This document shows positions 1-5,716 of a stretch of 7,788 nucleotides of DNA, piece after piece (within the stretch, counting starts at the first letter, position 1; each line of letters opens with the position of its first letter). Made by a program: the position numbers and the translations under genes. The stretch is from an uncultured Litorivicinus sp. (GTDB taxonomy: Bacteria; Pseudomonadota; Gammaproteobacteria; Pseudomonadales; Litorivicinaceae): positions 1-7,788 of the forward strand of contig CALKMT010000094.1 of assembly GCA_938091715.1 (NCBI GenBank). The letters run 5' to 3'. The notes beneath the pieces are model-generated. The model was given only the letters and a program-made list of their open reading frames with translations, made no database searches and was not told where the DNA came from.

Positions 1-1
1 G

Positions 2-889
2 AACGCCGGTGGCGGCGACTGCTGGGTCACCAATGCGGGTTCGAACGGAAAGTTTGTTGGCTGCATGGACATGGCGATCGACGGCGGCCAGATCAAGCAG
101 ATGAATTACCAACAGATGCCGGTAATCTCGGAGTGGTTAGAAGCCGACAAAGAGATGGAAGCCTACATCACCCAAATGCGCTCGACCCAATACGACGAGA
201 CCGTCATTGAGGCGCGCAACAAGAAGTGGCAGAACAACCCAGCTCGGGTCGGCAAGACCTATGAAAGCATCTTGAGCGAAAAACTGGCCAAGGCCGATCG
301 CACCCTTTACCGCCGCGGCAATTTCATGGGCACTTGGGACCAGGTGATTTGCAATGCACTGCGCTGGGAATACAAAGCTGACATCAGCCTGTCCGCGGGC
401 GTTCGCTGGGGCACCACCACCCTGAAAGGCGACTGGATCACCATGGAAGACGTGATGAACCAGTGCGCGACCACCTATTCAGAGACCTACGTTCAGCCCA
501 TGACCGGCAAGGCCATCAAGGACATGCTCGAGGGTGTGGCGGACAACTTGTTCGACCCGGACCCCTACCTGCAATCCGGTGGCGACATGGTGCGAGTGGG
601 TGGTCTGGACTACACCATTGAGCCCAGCAAGCCTCTGGGCGAGCGCATCAGCGATGTGCGCCTGGACGACGGCACGCCCATTCAAGACGATCAAAGCTAT
701 AGCGTATCGGGCTGGGCCACGGTGAACCGCACACCCGATGGGCGACTGCTGTGGGACATTATTGCCGACTACCTGCGCAGCGAGCGTGACGAGCGTGACG
801 TAATCCGGCTACCCAAGGTCAACAATCCCAAGGTGGTTGGTGTTACTGCCAACCCAGGATTCGCAGACTACCCAGGCGACTTCGTCTGA
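2..889 (+). CDS. soxB: SoxB, thiosulfohydrolase of the Sox complex (3' part; start lies left of the window)
   Basis: SoxB hydrolyses the SoxY-bound S-sulfonate in the periplasm and releases sulfate. It is a dimanganese enzyme of the 5'-nucleotidase family. The frame is open from base 2, giving about 295 C-terminal residues of a protein usually near 560. The start and most of the N-terminal metallophosphatase domain are outside the window. Just inside the left edge the frame reads VTNAGSNGKFVG, typical of the end of the SoxB catalytic domain. The 5'-nucleotidase C-terminal domain follows: TWDQVICNALRWE, the RWGTT stretch, MTGKAIKDMLEGVADNLFDPDPY and SGGDMVRVGG are all characteristic of SoxB. 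The stop is TGA at 887-889, followed by a hairpin terminator. The gene faces the sox operon tail to tail. A general 5'-nucleotidase is much less likely given the wording and the neighbours. The internal ATG at 65 is not the start, because SoxB-like sequence continues upstream of it. Confidence 0.95.
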   Translation, partial: NAGGGDCWVTNAGSNGKFVGCMDMAIDGGQIKQMNYQQMPVISEWLEADKEMEAYITQMRSTQYDETVIEARNKKWQNNPARVGKTYESILSEKLAKADRTLYRRGNFMGTWDQVICNALRWEYKADISLSAGVRWGTTTLKGDWITMEDVMNQCATTYSETYVQPMTGKAIKDMLEGVADNLFDPDPYLQSGGDMVRVGGLDYTIEPSKPLGERISDVRLDDGTPIQDDQSYSVSGWATVNRTPDGRLLWDIIADYLRSERDERDVIRLPKVNNPKVVGVTANPGFADYPGDFV

Positions 890-907
890 TCTGACGGCGA
901 TCCACAG

Positions 908-929
908 AGGGCCCTGAGGGGCCCTTTTT
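908..929 (+). terminator. Rho-independent terminator of soxB
   Basis: A 7-bp perfect stem pairs 908-914 (AGGGCCC) with 919-925 (GGGCCCT) around a TGAG loop. A run of five T (925-929) follows. It begins about 19 bp after the soxB stop. This is the standard intrinsic terminator layout for plus-strand transcription. Confidence 0.85.
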
Positions 930-937
930 ATTGGGCG

Positions 938-966
938 AAAAAAAAGCCCCTATTGGGGCTTTTTTA
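938..966. terminator. Bidirectional hairpin terminator between soxB and the sox operon
   Basis: An 11-bp perfect inverted repeat pairs 940-950 (AAAAAAGCCCC) with 955-965 (GGGGCTTTTTT) around a TATT loop. The 5' A run (938-945) reads as a T run on the minus strand, so the element has a U-tract in both directions. It lies 14 bp past the soxK stop and is the expected terminator of the minus-strand sox operon. It also backs up the soxB terminator just before it. Confidence 0.85.
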
Positions 967-979
967 ACTAACTGTGCGG

Positions 980-1273
980 TTACTTAGGTACCCGCAACAT
1001 CCAGTTTTTCTTCTCGTCACCGGCCTGGAAGATTGAAGCCTCGGCCATGTACTTGGCATGCTCTGCCAACTTTAGCGCTTCCGCTTCGTTACCCGCCTTT
1101 AAGGCTGCCTGAGCCGCCTTGATGGCCTTGCCCGTCACATTCCATTCATAGCCCAGGCTCTTCGCCTGCTTGTTGGCCTCGGTGGCTGCGGCAATCACCG
1201 CATCCGCCGACTGACTTGCATTGGCCAACATCGCACTGCCTAGAATCACGGCACCTACTAGTCCTTTAAACAT
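980..1273 (-). CDS. soxK: SoxK-type SoxXA-binding protein (SAXB family), small periplasmic protein
   Basis: This 97-residue protein starts with a Sec signal (MFKGLVGAVILGSAMLANA, cleavage likely after ANA). The mature part is a short, alanine-rich, mainly helical domain with a GYEW..T..AI.AA..AL..GN..EAL.LA..A pattern. It has no heme motif and no cysteine. Size, position directly after soxA and the helical pattern match the SoxXA-binding protein (SoxK/SAXB) family described in thiosulfate oxidisers, which stabilises SoxXA and stimulates its activity. Start: ATG at 1273, with TAAGGAG as ribosome binding site, in which the TAA is the stop codon of soxA, so translation of the two is probably coupled. 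It is the last gene of the operon and ends 14 bp before the bidirectional terminator. Family assignment is from recall of the pattern, without a search. An unrelated small helical periplasmic protein is the alternative. Confidence 0.75.
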   Translation of the reverse strand: MFKGLVGAVILGSAMLANASQSADAVIAAATEANKQAKSLGYEWNVTGKAIKAAQAALKAGNEAEALKLAEHAKYMAEASIFQAGDEKKNWMLRVPK

Positions 1274-1284
1274 GCTGTCGCTCC

Positions 1285-2109
1285 TTATTTCCGTGCGCCG
1301 GGTCCGTTGAATTCCAGTCCGTTGCTCATGTAGGTCAGGAAGTACTCAAGATTCGAATACTCGGTTCCCTGAGCCTTGAACGGCTTAGCACGGATGTTGG
1401 TATTACAGCCGGCAAAACGACGGTGCAAGGTACCCATGGCTTGCCACTTAGAGCGGTAAACTGGCCAATGACTGGCATGACCAAACGCCGGCGACATGGT
1501 GTCCGCACGTGCATTCAAACCTGCACCGTACATGTGGCAATCCGAGCAAGAAAAGTTCAACTGACCACGCTTGGTGTAGAACAACTCTTTGCCTTCGTTA
1601 TAGGCCGCAATGGCCGCAGGATCGTCAGGAATGACCACGTTGATGGCTTGGCCGCGGGATTCATACGACATATAAGCCGAAACTGCCGCCAGGGCGCCTT
1701 TTTTGGTCTTATACGGTTTCTCGCCGTTGGCTACACGACAGTCGTTGACTGCCTGCTCCATAGTGACCACTTTGCCCTTTTCGCTGTCCCAATAGGGATA
1801 GTTTTCGCGCTGGGCCGGGGTGTCAAAGCAATCCGCCAATGACTTGCCGTTGGCAAACACGGTGTTGTAAAGCTCTTCACCCTCTTCGATTGCGACTTCG
1901 TAAGGAGGAAATTCTTCGATGGCCTCCCACTGCTCACGCGCACCCGGTAGGATCGAGTAAACGCCGTTGATGAAGTCACCCTCGACGACTTGAGGAAAAC
2001 GCTTTTCGTAGAAGTTTTGAAAAGCTGTACGATCTTCTTCGGGGCCGGCCAGTGCAGACGCACTGACGACCATTCCGAAAACCATTCCAAGCTGGGTTAG
2101 TTTTTTCAT
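1285..2109 (-). CDS. soxA: SoxA, c-type cytochrome subunit of the SoxXA sulfur-transfer enzyme (monoheme form)
   Basis: SoxA forms the active centre of SoxXA, the L-cysteine S-thiosulfotransferase that links thiosulfate to SoxY in the periplasm. The 274-residue protein has a Sec signal (residues 1-21, ending SASALA). It carries one heme motif, CSDCH at 188-192, and a GCNTNIRAKPF segment in which Cys235 is the expected active-site cysteine persulfide and heme ligand. Where diheme SoxA proteins have a first CxxCH there is none here. Instead the N-terminal domain has Cys94 and Cys124, probably a disulfide, as in monoheme SoxA proteins. Start chosen: ATG at 2109, with GAGG nine bases upstream. 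The in-frame GTG at 2118 directly abuts that GAGG, so it has no usable spacing and would add three residues ahead of a normal signal peptide. It lies 29 bp after soxZ and 11 bp before soxK. Confidence 0.95.
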   Translation of the reverse strand: MKKLTQLGMVFGMVVSASALAGPEEDRTAFQNFYEKRFPQVVEGDFINGVYSILPGAREQWEAIEEFPPYEVAIEEGEELYNTVFANGKSLADCFDTPAQRENYPYWDSEKGKVVTMEQAVNDCRVANGEKPYKTKKGALAAVSAYMSYESRGQAINVVIPDDPAAIAAYNEGKELFYTKRGQLNFSCSDCHMYGAGLNARADTMSPAFGHASHWPVYRSKWQAMGTLHRRFAGCNTNIRAKPFKAQGTEYSNLEYFLTYMSNGLEFNGPGARK

Positions 2110-2138
2110 TATTCCCACCCTCTGGAGGTTAGTTGTCG

Positions 2139-2450
2139 TTACTTAACTTTGATGTCAGCCGCGTCGCTGTCACCCATGTTGTCTGCCCACGCGATATTCA
2201 ACGCGCCGCCCTTCTCGCCAGCATAGCTGAAGGCCAGGTAGGGGTCTTTCGAGACTGACGTATTGAACTCGGCGGTAAATACCGTGTTGCCGTCTGCAGT
2301 GGCGGTCACCGTCTGGATGAAGTGTGCCTTGATAGGGTTGCCGTCTTTGTCTTTACGCAAACCCGTTTCCATGGGGTGCTTCATCAACAATTTAACGTCG
2401 ACCATACCGTTCTTAGCTTTCGCCTTTCCGCGAATTGTCTTCTTAGCCAT
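2139..2450 (-). CDS. soxZ: SoxZ, partner of the SoxYZ sulfur carrier
   Basis: SoxZ (103 residues, normal length) pairs with SoxY to form the carrier on which thiosulfate sulfur is processed. It is an immunoglobulin-like beta protein. Typical segments are KLLMKHPMETGLRKD near residues 20-35, IPAHFI-like KAHFIQTV, FNTSVSKDPYLAFSY and the end LNIAWADNMGDSD. There is no signal peptide, as expected, since SoxZ is known to reach the periplasm bound to Tat-exported SoxY. Start: ATG at 2450, with GGAG ten bases upstream. It sits 16 bp after soxY in the same operon. No cysteine is present, so the substrate-bearing residue must be that of SoxY. Confidence 0.97.
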   Translation of the reverse strand: MAKKTIRGKAKAKNGMVDVKLLMKHPMETGLRKDKDGNPIKAHFIQTVTATADGNTVFTAEFNTSVSKDPYLAFSYAGEKGGALNIAWADNMGDSDAADIKVK

Positions 2451-2466
2451 TTTTCAAATTCTCCTA

Positions 2467-2910
2467 TTAACCGCCGCAGCCGCCGATGGTGACTTTAACT
2501 TCTTGGTTCGCGCTGTACAGTTTGCCGCCGGACTTGACGACCGCAACCACGTTCGAGGTTTCACCCATACGAACACGAGTCTTAACCAAGCCAGCCGTTC
2601 CGGCGCCCATGGTCGCTGTCATGACCAACGGCGAGGGGTTTTTGTCAACAAAGATAGCGATTTGCTCGGCGTCCATGTCCGTGCGAACTTCCAACGGCAC
2701 AACAGCGCCATTTTCGGCGATTTCCGGCGCCTTTAGTTTGACCTCGGCACTGGTGGTGACATCGCTCATGCCAAACAATTCGTTCATGGCCGCGGTGCTT
2801 TCATTTGCGTCCATGGCGCTTTTGCTCCAGGCCGCCCAAGCCATCTTGGGCAATGCCACTGCTGCTACCAATGCGCCACCTACGACGCGGATTACAGATC
2901 GACGATCCAT
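2467..2910 (-). CDS. soxY: SoxY, substrate-carrying subunit of SoxYZ
   Basis: SoxY holds the sulfur substrate covalently on a cysteine of its mobile C-terminal tail while SoxXA, SoxB and SoxCD act in turn. The 147-residue protein ends in GGCGG, the family hallmark, with Cys145 as the carrier residue. The N-terminus is MDRRSVIRVVGG followed by a hydrophobic stretch ending KMAWA, a twin-arginine (Tat) signal with Arg3-Arg4, in agreement with folded co-export of SoxYZ. The core (residues 40-140) is an Ig-like fold with APEIAENGAVVPLEV and IAIFVDKNPSPL, both typical of SoxY. Start: ATG at 2910, with GGAG seven bases upstream. It follows soxX by 14 bp and precedes soxZ by 16 bp. Confidence 0.97.
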   Translation of the reverse strand: MDRRSVIRVVGGALVAAVALPKMAWAAWSKSAMDANESTAAMNELFGMSDVTTSAEVKLKAPEIAENGAVVPLEVRTDMDAEQIAIFVDKNPSPLVMTATMGAGTAGLVKTRVRMGETSNVVAVVKSGGKLYSANQEVKVTIGGCGG

Positions 2911-2924
2911 TTTGCTTCTCCTAC

Positions 2925-3257
2925 TTAAAGACTGTGTACGAATTCGACCACCAGGTCGATTTCTTCTTCGGTCAGAATGCCGTTCCGTCCAAACGGAGGC
3001 ATTGATGTCATTGGGTTACGCTTGGTCGGGTCCCAGATTTGCTCGCGCAAATCGGCCTTGTTTGGGTAACGGGCTTTCATCGCCATAATCGGCGGGCCCC
3101 AGTTACCGGCCAAGGTGCCGCCTTCCATCTGGTGACAGGTCAGGCAATTACCCTTTTTACGGTCAAACGCAATGGCCTTACCTTGCTCAACCGCATCGGC
3201 GGTTGCCATGGTTGAAGCCGCCAACACAGCTCCTGCCAAAAGACTCTTTATTATCAT
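2925..3257 (-). CDS. soxX: SoxX, monoheme cytochrome c subunit of SoxXA
   Basis: SoxX accepts electrons from the SoxA active site during formation of the SoxY-thiosulfonate and passes them to the respiratory chain. The 110-residue protein has a Sec signal (MIIKSLLAGAVLAASTMATADA). It has one heme motif, CLTCH at 38-42, followed by GNWGPP, and Met86 in NPMTSMPPFG as the likely axial ligand. The helical end EEIDLVVEFVHSL is typical of the class. Start chosen: ATG at 3257, with GGAG eight bases upstream and directly followed by the signal peptide. The frame is open further up to 3317, but that extension would put 20 polar residues before the signal and would overlap soxD. It lies 19 bp after soxD and 14 bp before soxY. 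Placement of X ahead of Y with A three genes later is seen directly. Confidence 0.95.
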   Translation of the reverse strand: MIIKSLLAGAVLAASTMATADAVEQGKAIAFDRKKGNCLTCHQMEGGTLAGNWGPPIMAMKARYPNKADLREQIWDPTKRNPMTSMPPFGRNGILTEEEIDLVVEFVHSL

Positions 3258-3276
3258 TATCGACTCTCCGTTTCGA

Positions 3277-4230
3277 TTATTGGCTGGACTCAGCCATGAA
3301 CGACACCGCTTGTGCAACGGCTTCGTCGCTCAAATTCATGTGACCACCCTTGGGCGGCATGTAACCATTCTCACCCTGATAACCCTGGATTGCATGTTCA
3401 ACCATCGTCGAAAGCCCCTGGGCAACACGCTGGGTCCACTGATCCTTGACGCCCACCTTGGGTGCCCCGGCGATGCCTGATCCATGACAAGCCAAGCAAG
3501 CCTGCTGATAGGTCGCTTCGCCAGCGATCGCGTCGGCGGACAGAGCCACCGCAACAGCTTCGCCCTCGTCAGTCGGCGCATCGTCGCCATAGTGACTCGA
3601 GGCAACACCGCTATCTTCCTTGAAGTGACCGGTCGGGCTAACCCCACCAATGGTTCCAACCACCTGCAAGGCCGCCGGATCGGCGCAGTTTTCAAAACAC
3701 CGTGTGTTCACAACATCTGGACGATTATCAACGAAGAAGGAATCCTGATTGGGCATTTCAACTTCAACAAAGGTGTCTTGGTTTAGTTCCCAATCATATT
3801 CAACCAAATCGTTCAAATACAGAACGTAGGCTGTGATCTGGTACACCTCGTCGTCAGTCAACGACTGGGGCGCGGTGTAGGGCATGGCCCGGTGGATGTA
3901 GTCCCATAGCGTTGAGGCATAGGGCCAGTAAGAACCTACGGTTTTTTCCGGCTTATCTTCGGTCAACGAGTCCTCGCCGCCAGCCAACACCGGCCAGCGA
4001 TCTACGCCTTCACCGAAGCTGCCGTGGCACATTGCGCACTTGGCCTCGTAGACCGGCTCACCTTGCTCTGCGGTACCGCCACCGACGGGCAAACCCTGCC
4101 CATCAGGACGAATATCAATATCCCAGCCGGCGATTTCGGCCTCGGTGGCGGGCCGACCAAAATCGGCTGCCATCGCAGGTCCCACGCACAGGAGAGCTGC
4201 TGCCATCAAGGCACTAGGTAATTTGAACAT
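3277..4230 (-). CDS. soxD: SoxD, diheme c-type cytochrome subunit of sulfane dehydrogenase SoxCD
   Basis: SoxD takes the electrons released when SoxC oxidises the sulfane sulfur on SoxY. The 317-residue protein has a Sec signal (MFKLPSALMAAALLCVGPAMA). It has two cytochrome c domains: CAMCH at 65-69 with Met116 (RAMPY) and CLACH at 245-249 with Met291 (YMPPKGG) as likely axial ligands. The linker includes a TRCFENC cysteine pair (178 and 182) that may form a disulfide. Start chosen: ATG at 4230, with GGAGG six bases upstream and a clean signal peptide. The open frame reaches 4353 but the extra residues are unlike any signal and lie inside soxC. The last 17 bases of soxC overlap its start, and its ribosome binding site is within soxC, so soxC and soxD are probably translationally coupled, fitting equal production of the two subunits. 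Confidence 0.93.
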   Translation of the reverse strand: MFKLPSALMAAALLCVGPAMAADFGRPATEAEIAGWDIDIRPDGQGLPVGGGTAEQGEPVYEAKCAMCHGSFGEGVDRWPVLAGGEDSLTEDKPEKTVGSYWPYASTLWDYIHRAMPYTAPQSLTDDEVYQITAYVLYLNDLVEYDWELNQDTFVEVEMPNQDSFFVDNRPDVVNTRCFENCADPAALQVVGTIGGVSPTGHFKEDSGVASSHYGDDAPTDEGEAVAVALSADAIAGEATYQQACLACHGSGIAGAPKVGVKDQWTQRVAQGLSTMVEHAIQGYQGENGYMPPKGGHMNLSDEAVAQAVSFMAESSQ

Positions 4231-5536
4231 TGTGTACCTCCCCATTGGCATGCACGTTCCATGTATGAATTGAGTTCTTGTGATAGATGCTGTTCGTGCC
4301 GCGCTCTTCACGCAGTTGCGCAAGCGTCGGCTGAACATAGCCTGTGTCATCAATCGCTCGAGACTGAATCATCCAAGGCTCACCATTCCACTCGGTCTTG
4401 AAGCTGAACCGGGTGAGTGCCTTGGGAATCACCAAGCCTTTGAGCTCGGCCTTGCGCCAGGTCACGCCACCATCGAAGGACAGATCCACCGCTTTGATCG
4501 AGCCGCGTCCCGACCAGGCCAGGCCTTCAATTTCGATGAAGCCTTTTTGCTTGATCGGATTTTCGGGGCAAGGATTGGTGACCACTGAGTTGGTCTCTTG
4601 CACGAAGGTGAACTTGCGCGAGCGGCCGTCAGGCATCAGATCCGTGTACTTGGATGTTTCCTCGCGGTGGTACCAAGGCTTGTCGCCCACTTCCAGCCGG
4701 CGCAACCACTTAACGCTGGTGTTGCCTTCCCAACCCGGATTCATCAAACGCACTGGGAAACCCTGTTCGGGACGCAACGGCTCGCCGTTTTGCGCGTAAC
4801 AGATCAAGGCGTCGTCCAAGGCTTTCTCGATCGGAATAGAACGGGACATTCCGGCGGCATCGGATCCTTCCGCCAGGACCCATTTGCCTTCGGGTTTAAC
4901 ACCGACGTACTCAAGCAAGGTAGACAAGCGAACGCCAGTCCACTCGGAGCATGAGATCATGCCGTGGGTGAACTGAAGCGCCTCCATCTGGGCACCCTTC
5001 CACTCCATTCCCCCGTTAGCCGGGCACTCGATGAACCGTACTTCTGTCACTGACGGCATACGCATCAGATCTTCCAGGGTGAAGATCAACGGGCGGTCGA
5101 CTAACCCGTGCACCATCAACTGGTAAGACTCCGGCGGAACTTCTGGGATACCACCATGATAGCGCTCGAAGTGCAGACCACTGGGCGTAATGATCCCTTT
5201 CAAATCCTGCAGCGGAGAGAAAGAAATTGAGCTCTCGGGGCTAGCCGTTAGCCACGGCACCGTACGGCGCTGCAAATCGGTAAAGTCTGAAGGGCGGCCA
5301 TAGGGACGTGCAACAACGCCACGTCCCAGCTGCTTAGTCCAGCTCGGTACGTTCGGCGCCATGTCAGCCGAATTGCCTTTTGCGATGGCCGGAGTCGCTG
5401 CGCCGGCGGTTACGCCCGCGGCCACTGCCAGACCTTTGCGTAGAAAATCTCGCCGGTCACTGCCCTTTAGCTGAGACGCCTCTTTGGCGACCGCTTGCAT
5501 CAGGTCTTGTGTACCGGGCTCGTATAGCGATTTCAC
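4214..5536 (-). CDS. soxC: SoxC, molybdenum subunit of sulfane dehydrogenase SoxCD
   Basis: SoxC belongs to the sulfite-oxidase family and, with SoxD, removes six electrons from the SoxY-bound sulfane sulfur. Its presence implies full oxidation of thiosulfate to sulfate. The 440-residue protein has a Tat signal SDRRDFLRKG (Arg28-Arg29), then AVAAGVTAGAATPAIA. The sulfite-oxidase-type core includes SGLHFERYHGGIPEVPPESYQL (around 119-140), RFIECPANGG with Cys171 as the expected molybdopterin ligand, and a C-terminal Ig-like dimerisation domain (about 330-440) with VDLSFDGGVTWRKAEL. Start: GTG at 5536, the first start codon after an in-frame TGA at 5545-5543, with AAGG nine bases upstream. An ATG at residue 13 also precedes the Tat motif and is a possible alternative. 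It is the first gene of the minus-strand operon, divergent from the SoxH-like gene. Confidence 0.95.
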   Translation of the reverse strand: MKSLYEPGTQDLMQAVAKEASQLKGSDRRDFLRKGLAVAAGVTAGAATPAIAKGNSADMAPNVPSWTKQLGRGVVARPYGRPSDFTDLQRRTVPWLTASPESSISFSPLQDLKGIITPSGLHFERYHGGIPEVPPESYQLMVHGLVDRPLIFTLEDLMRMPSVTEVRFIECPANGGMEWKGAQMEALQFTHGMISCSEWTGVRLSTLLEYVGVKPEGKWVLAEGSDAAGMSRSIPIEKALDDALICYAQNGEPLRPEQGFPVRLMNPGWEGNTSVKWLRRLEVGDKPWYHREETSKYTDLMPDGRSRKFTFVQETNSVVTNPCPENPIKQKGFIEIEGLAWSGRGSIKAVDLSFDGGVTWRKAELKGLVIPKALTRFSFKTEWNGEPWMIQSRAIDDTGYVQPTLAQLREERGTNSIYHKNSIHTWNVHANGEVHNVQIT

Positions 5537-5716
5537 ACTAAGTCACCTTGTCATTATTGGGTTCTTTTTGCCGATGGCTAATCTATCAAAGCCAGCATTC
5601 ATAAACGATCTATCCTTATACTTTTTTGGAATAATGCGACTAAGGTTTAACCGATATGACGCGCTGCGCAACGATTTTCCGCTTAGATTGGTCCCACGCA
5701 AACAAACGAGGTCGAT
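5537..5716. promoter_or_regulatory. Divergent intergenic region between soxC and the SoxH-like gene
   Basis: These 180 bp must hold the promoters of the seven-gene sox operon (minus) and of the SoxH-like gene (plus). The best -10-like hexamers overlap at 5615-5622: TATACT at 5617-5622 on plus and TATAAG at 5620-5615 on minus. The minus one has only a poor -35 candidate (TTAGTC, 5643-5638, 17-bp spacer) and the plus one has none of note, which would suit activator dependence. Small repeats are present: ATCTATC at 5581-5587 and 5608-5614, CGATATGA at 5652-5659 and 5713-5720, and an inverted GCGC-T-GCGC at 5661-5669. None matches an operator I can name. That the region is regulatory is safe; the exact promoter positions are tentative. 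Confidence 0.45.

Noticed and set aside
2110..2118. GTG start for SoxA three codons upstream
   Set aside because: The only ribosome binding site abuts the GTG with no spacing, but fits the ATG at 2109.
2263..3088. Long plus-strand open frames opposite soxZ, soxY and soxX
   Set aside because: They are shadows of strongly supported Sox genes, with no protein family resemblance and an unlikely arginine- and serine-rich composition.
3258..3317. Longer SoxX start at 3317 giving 130 residues
   Set aside because: The extra 20 residues are polar, precede a complete signal peptide, and overlap the end of soxD; the ATG at 3257 has a well-placed GGAG.
4231..4353. Longer SoxD start at 4353 giving 358 residues
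   Set aside because: The extension is soxC read in another frame; the ATG at 4230 has GGAGG at ideal spacing and begins a normal signal peptide.
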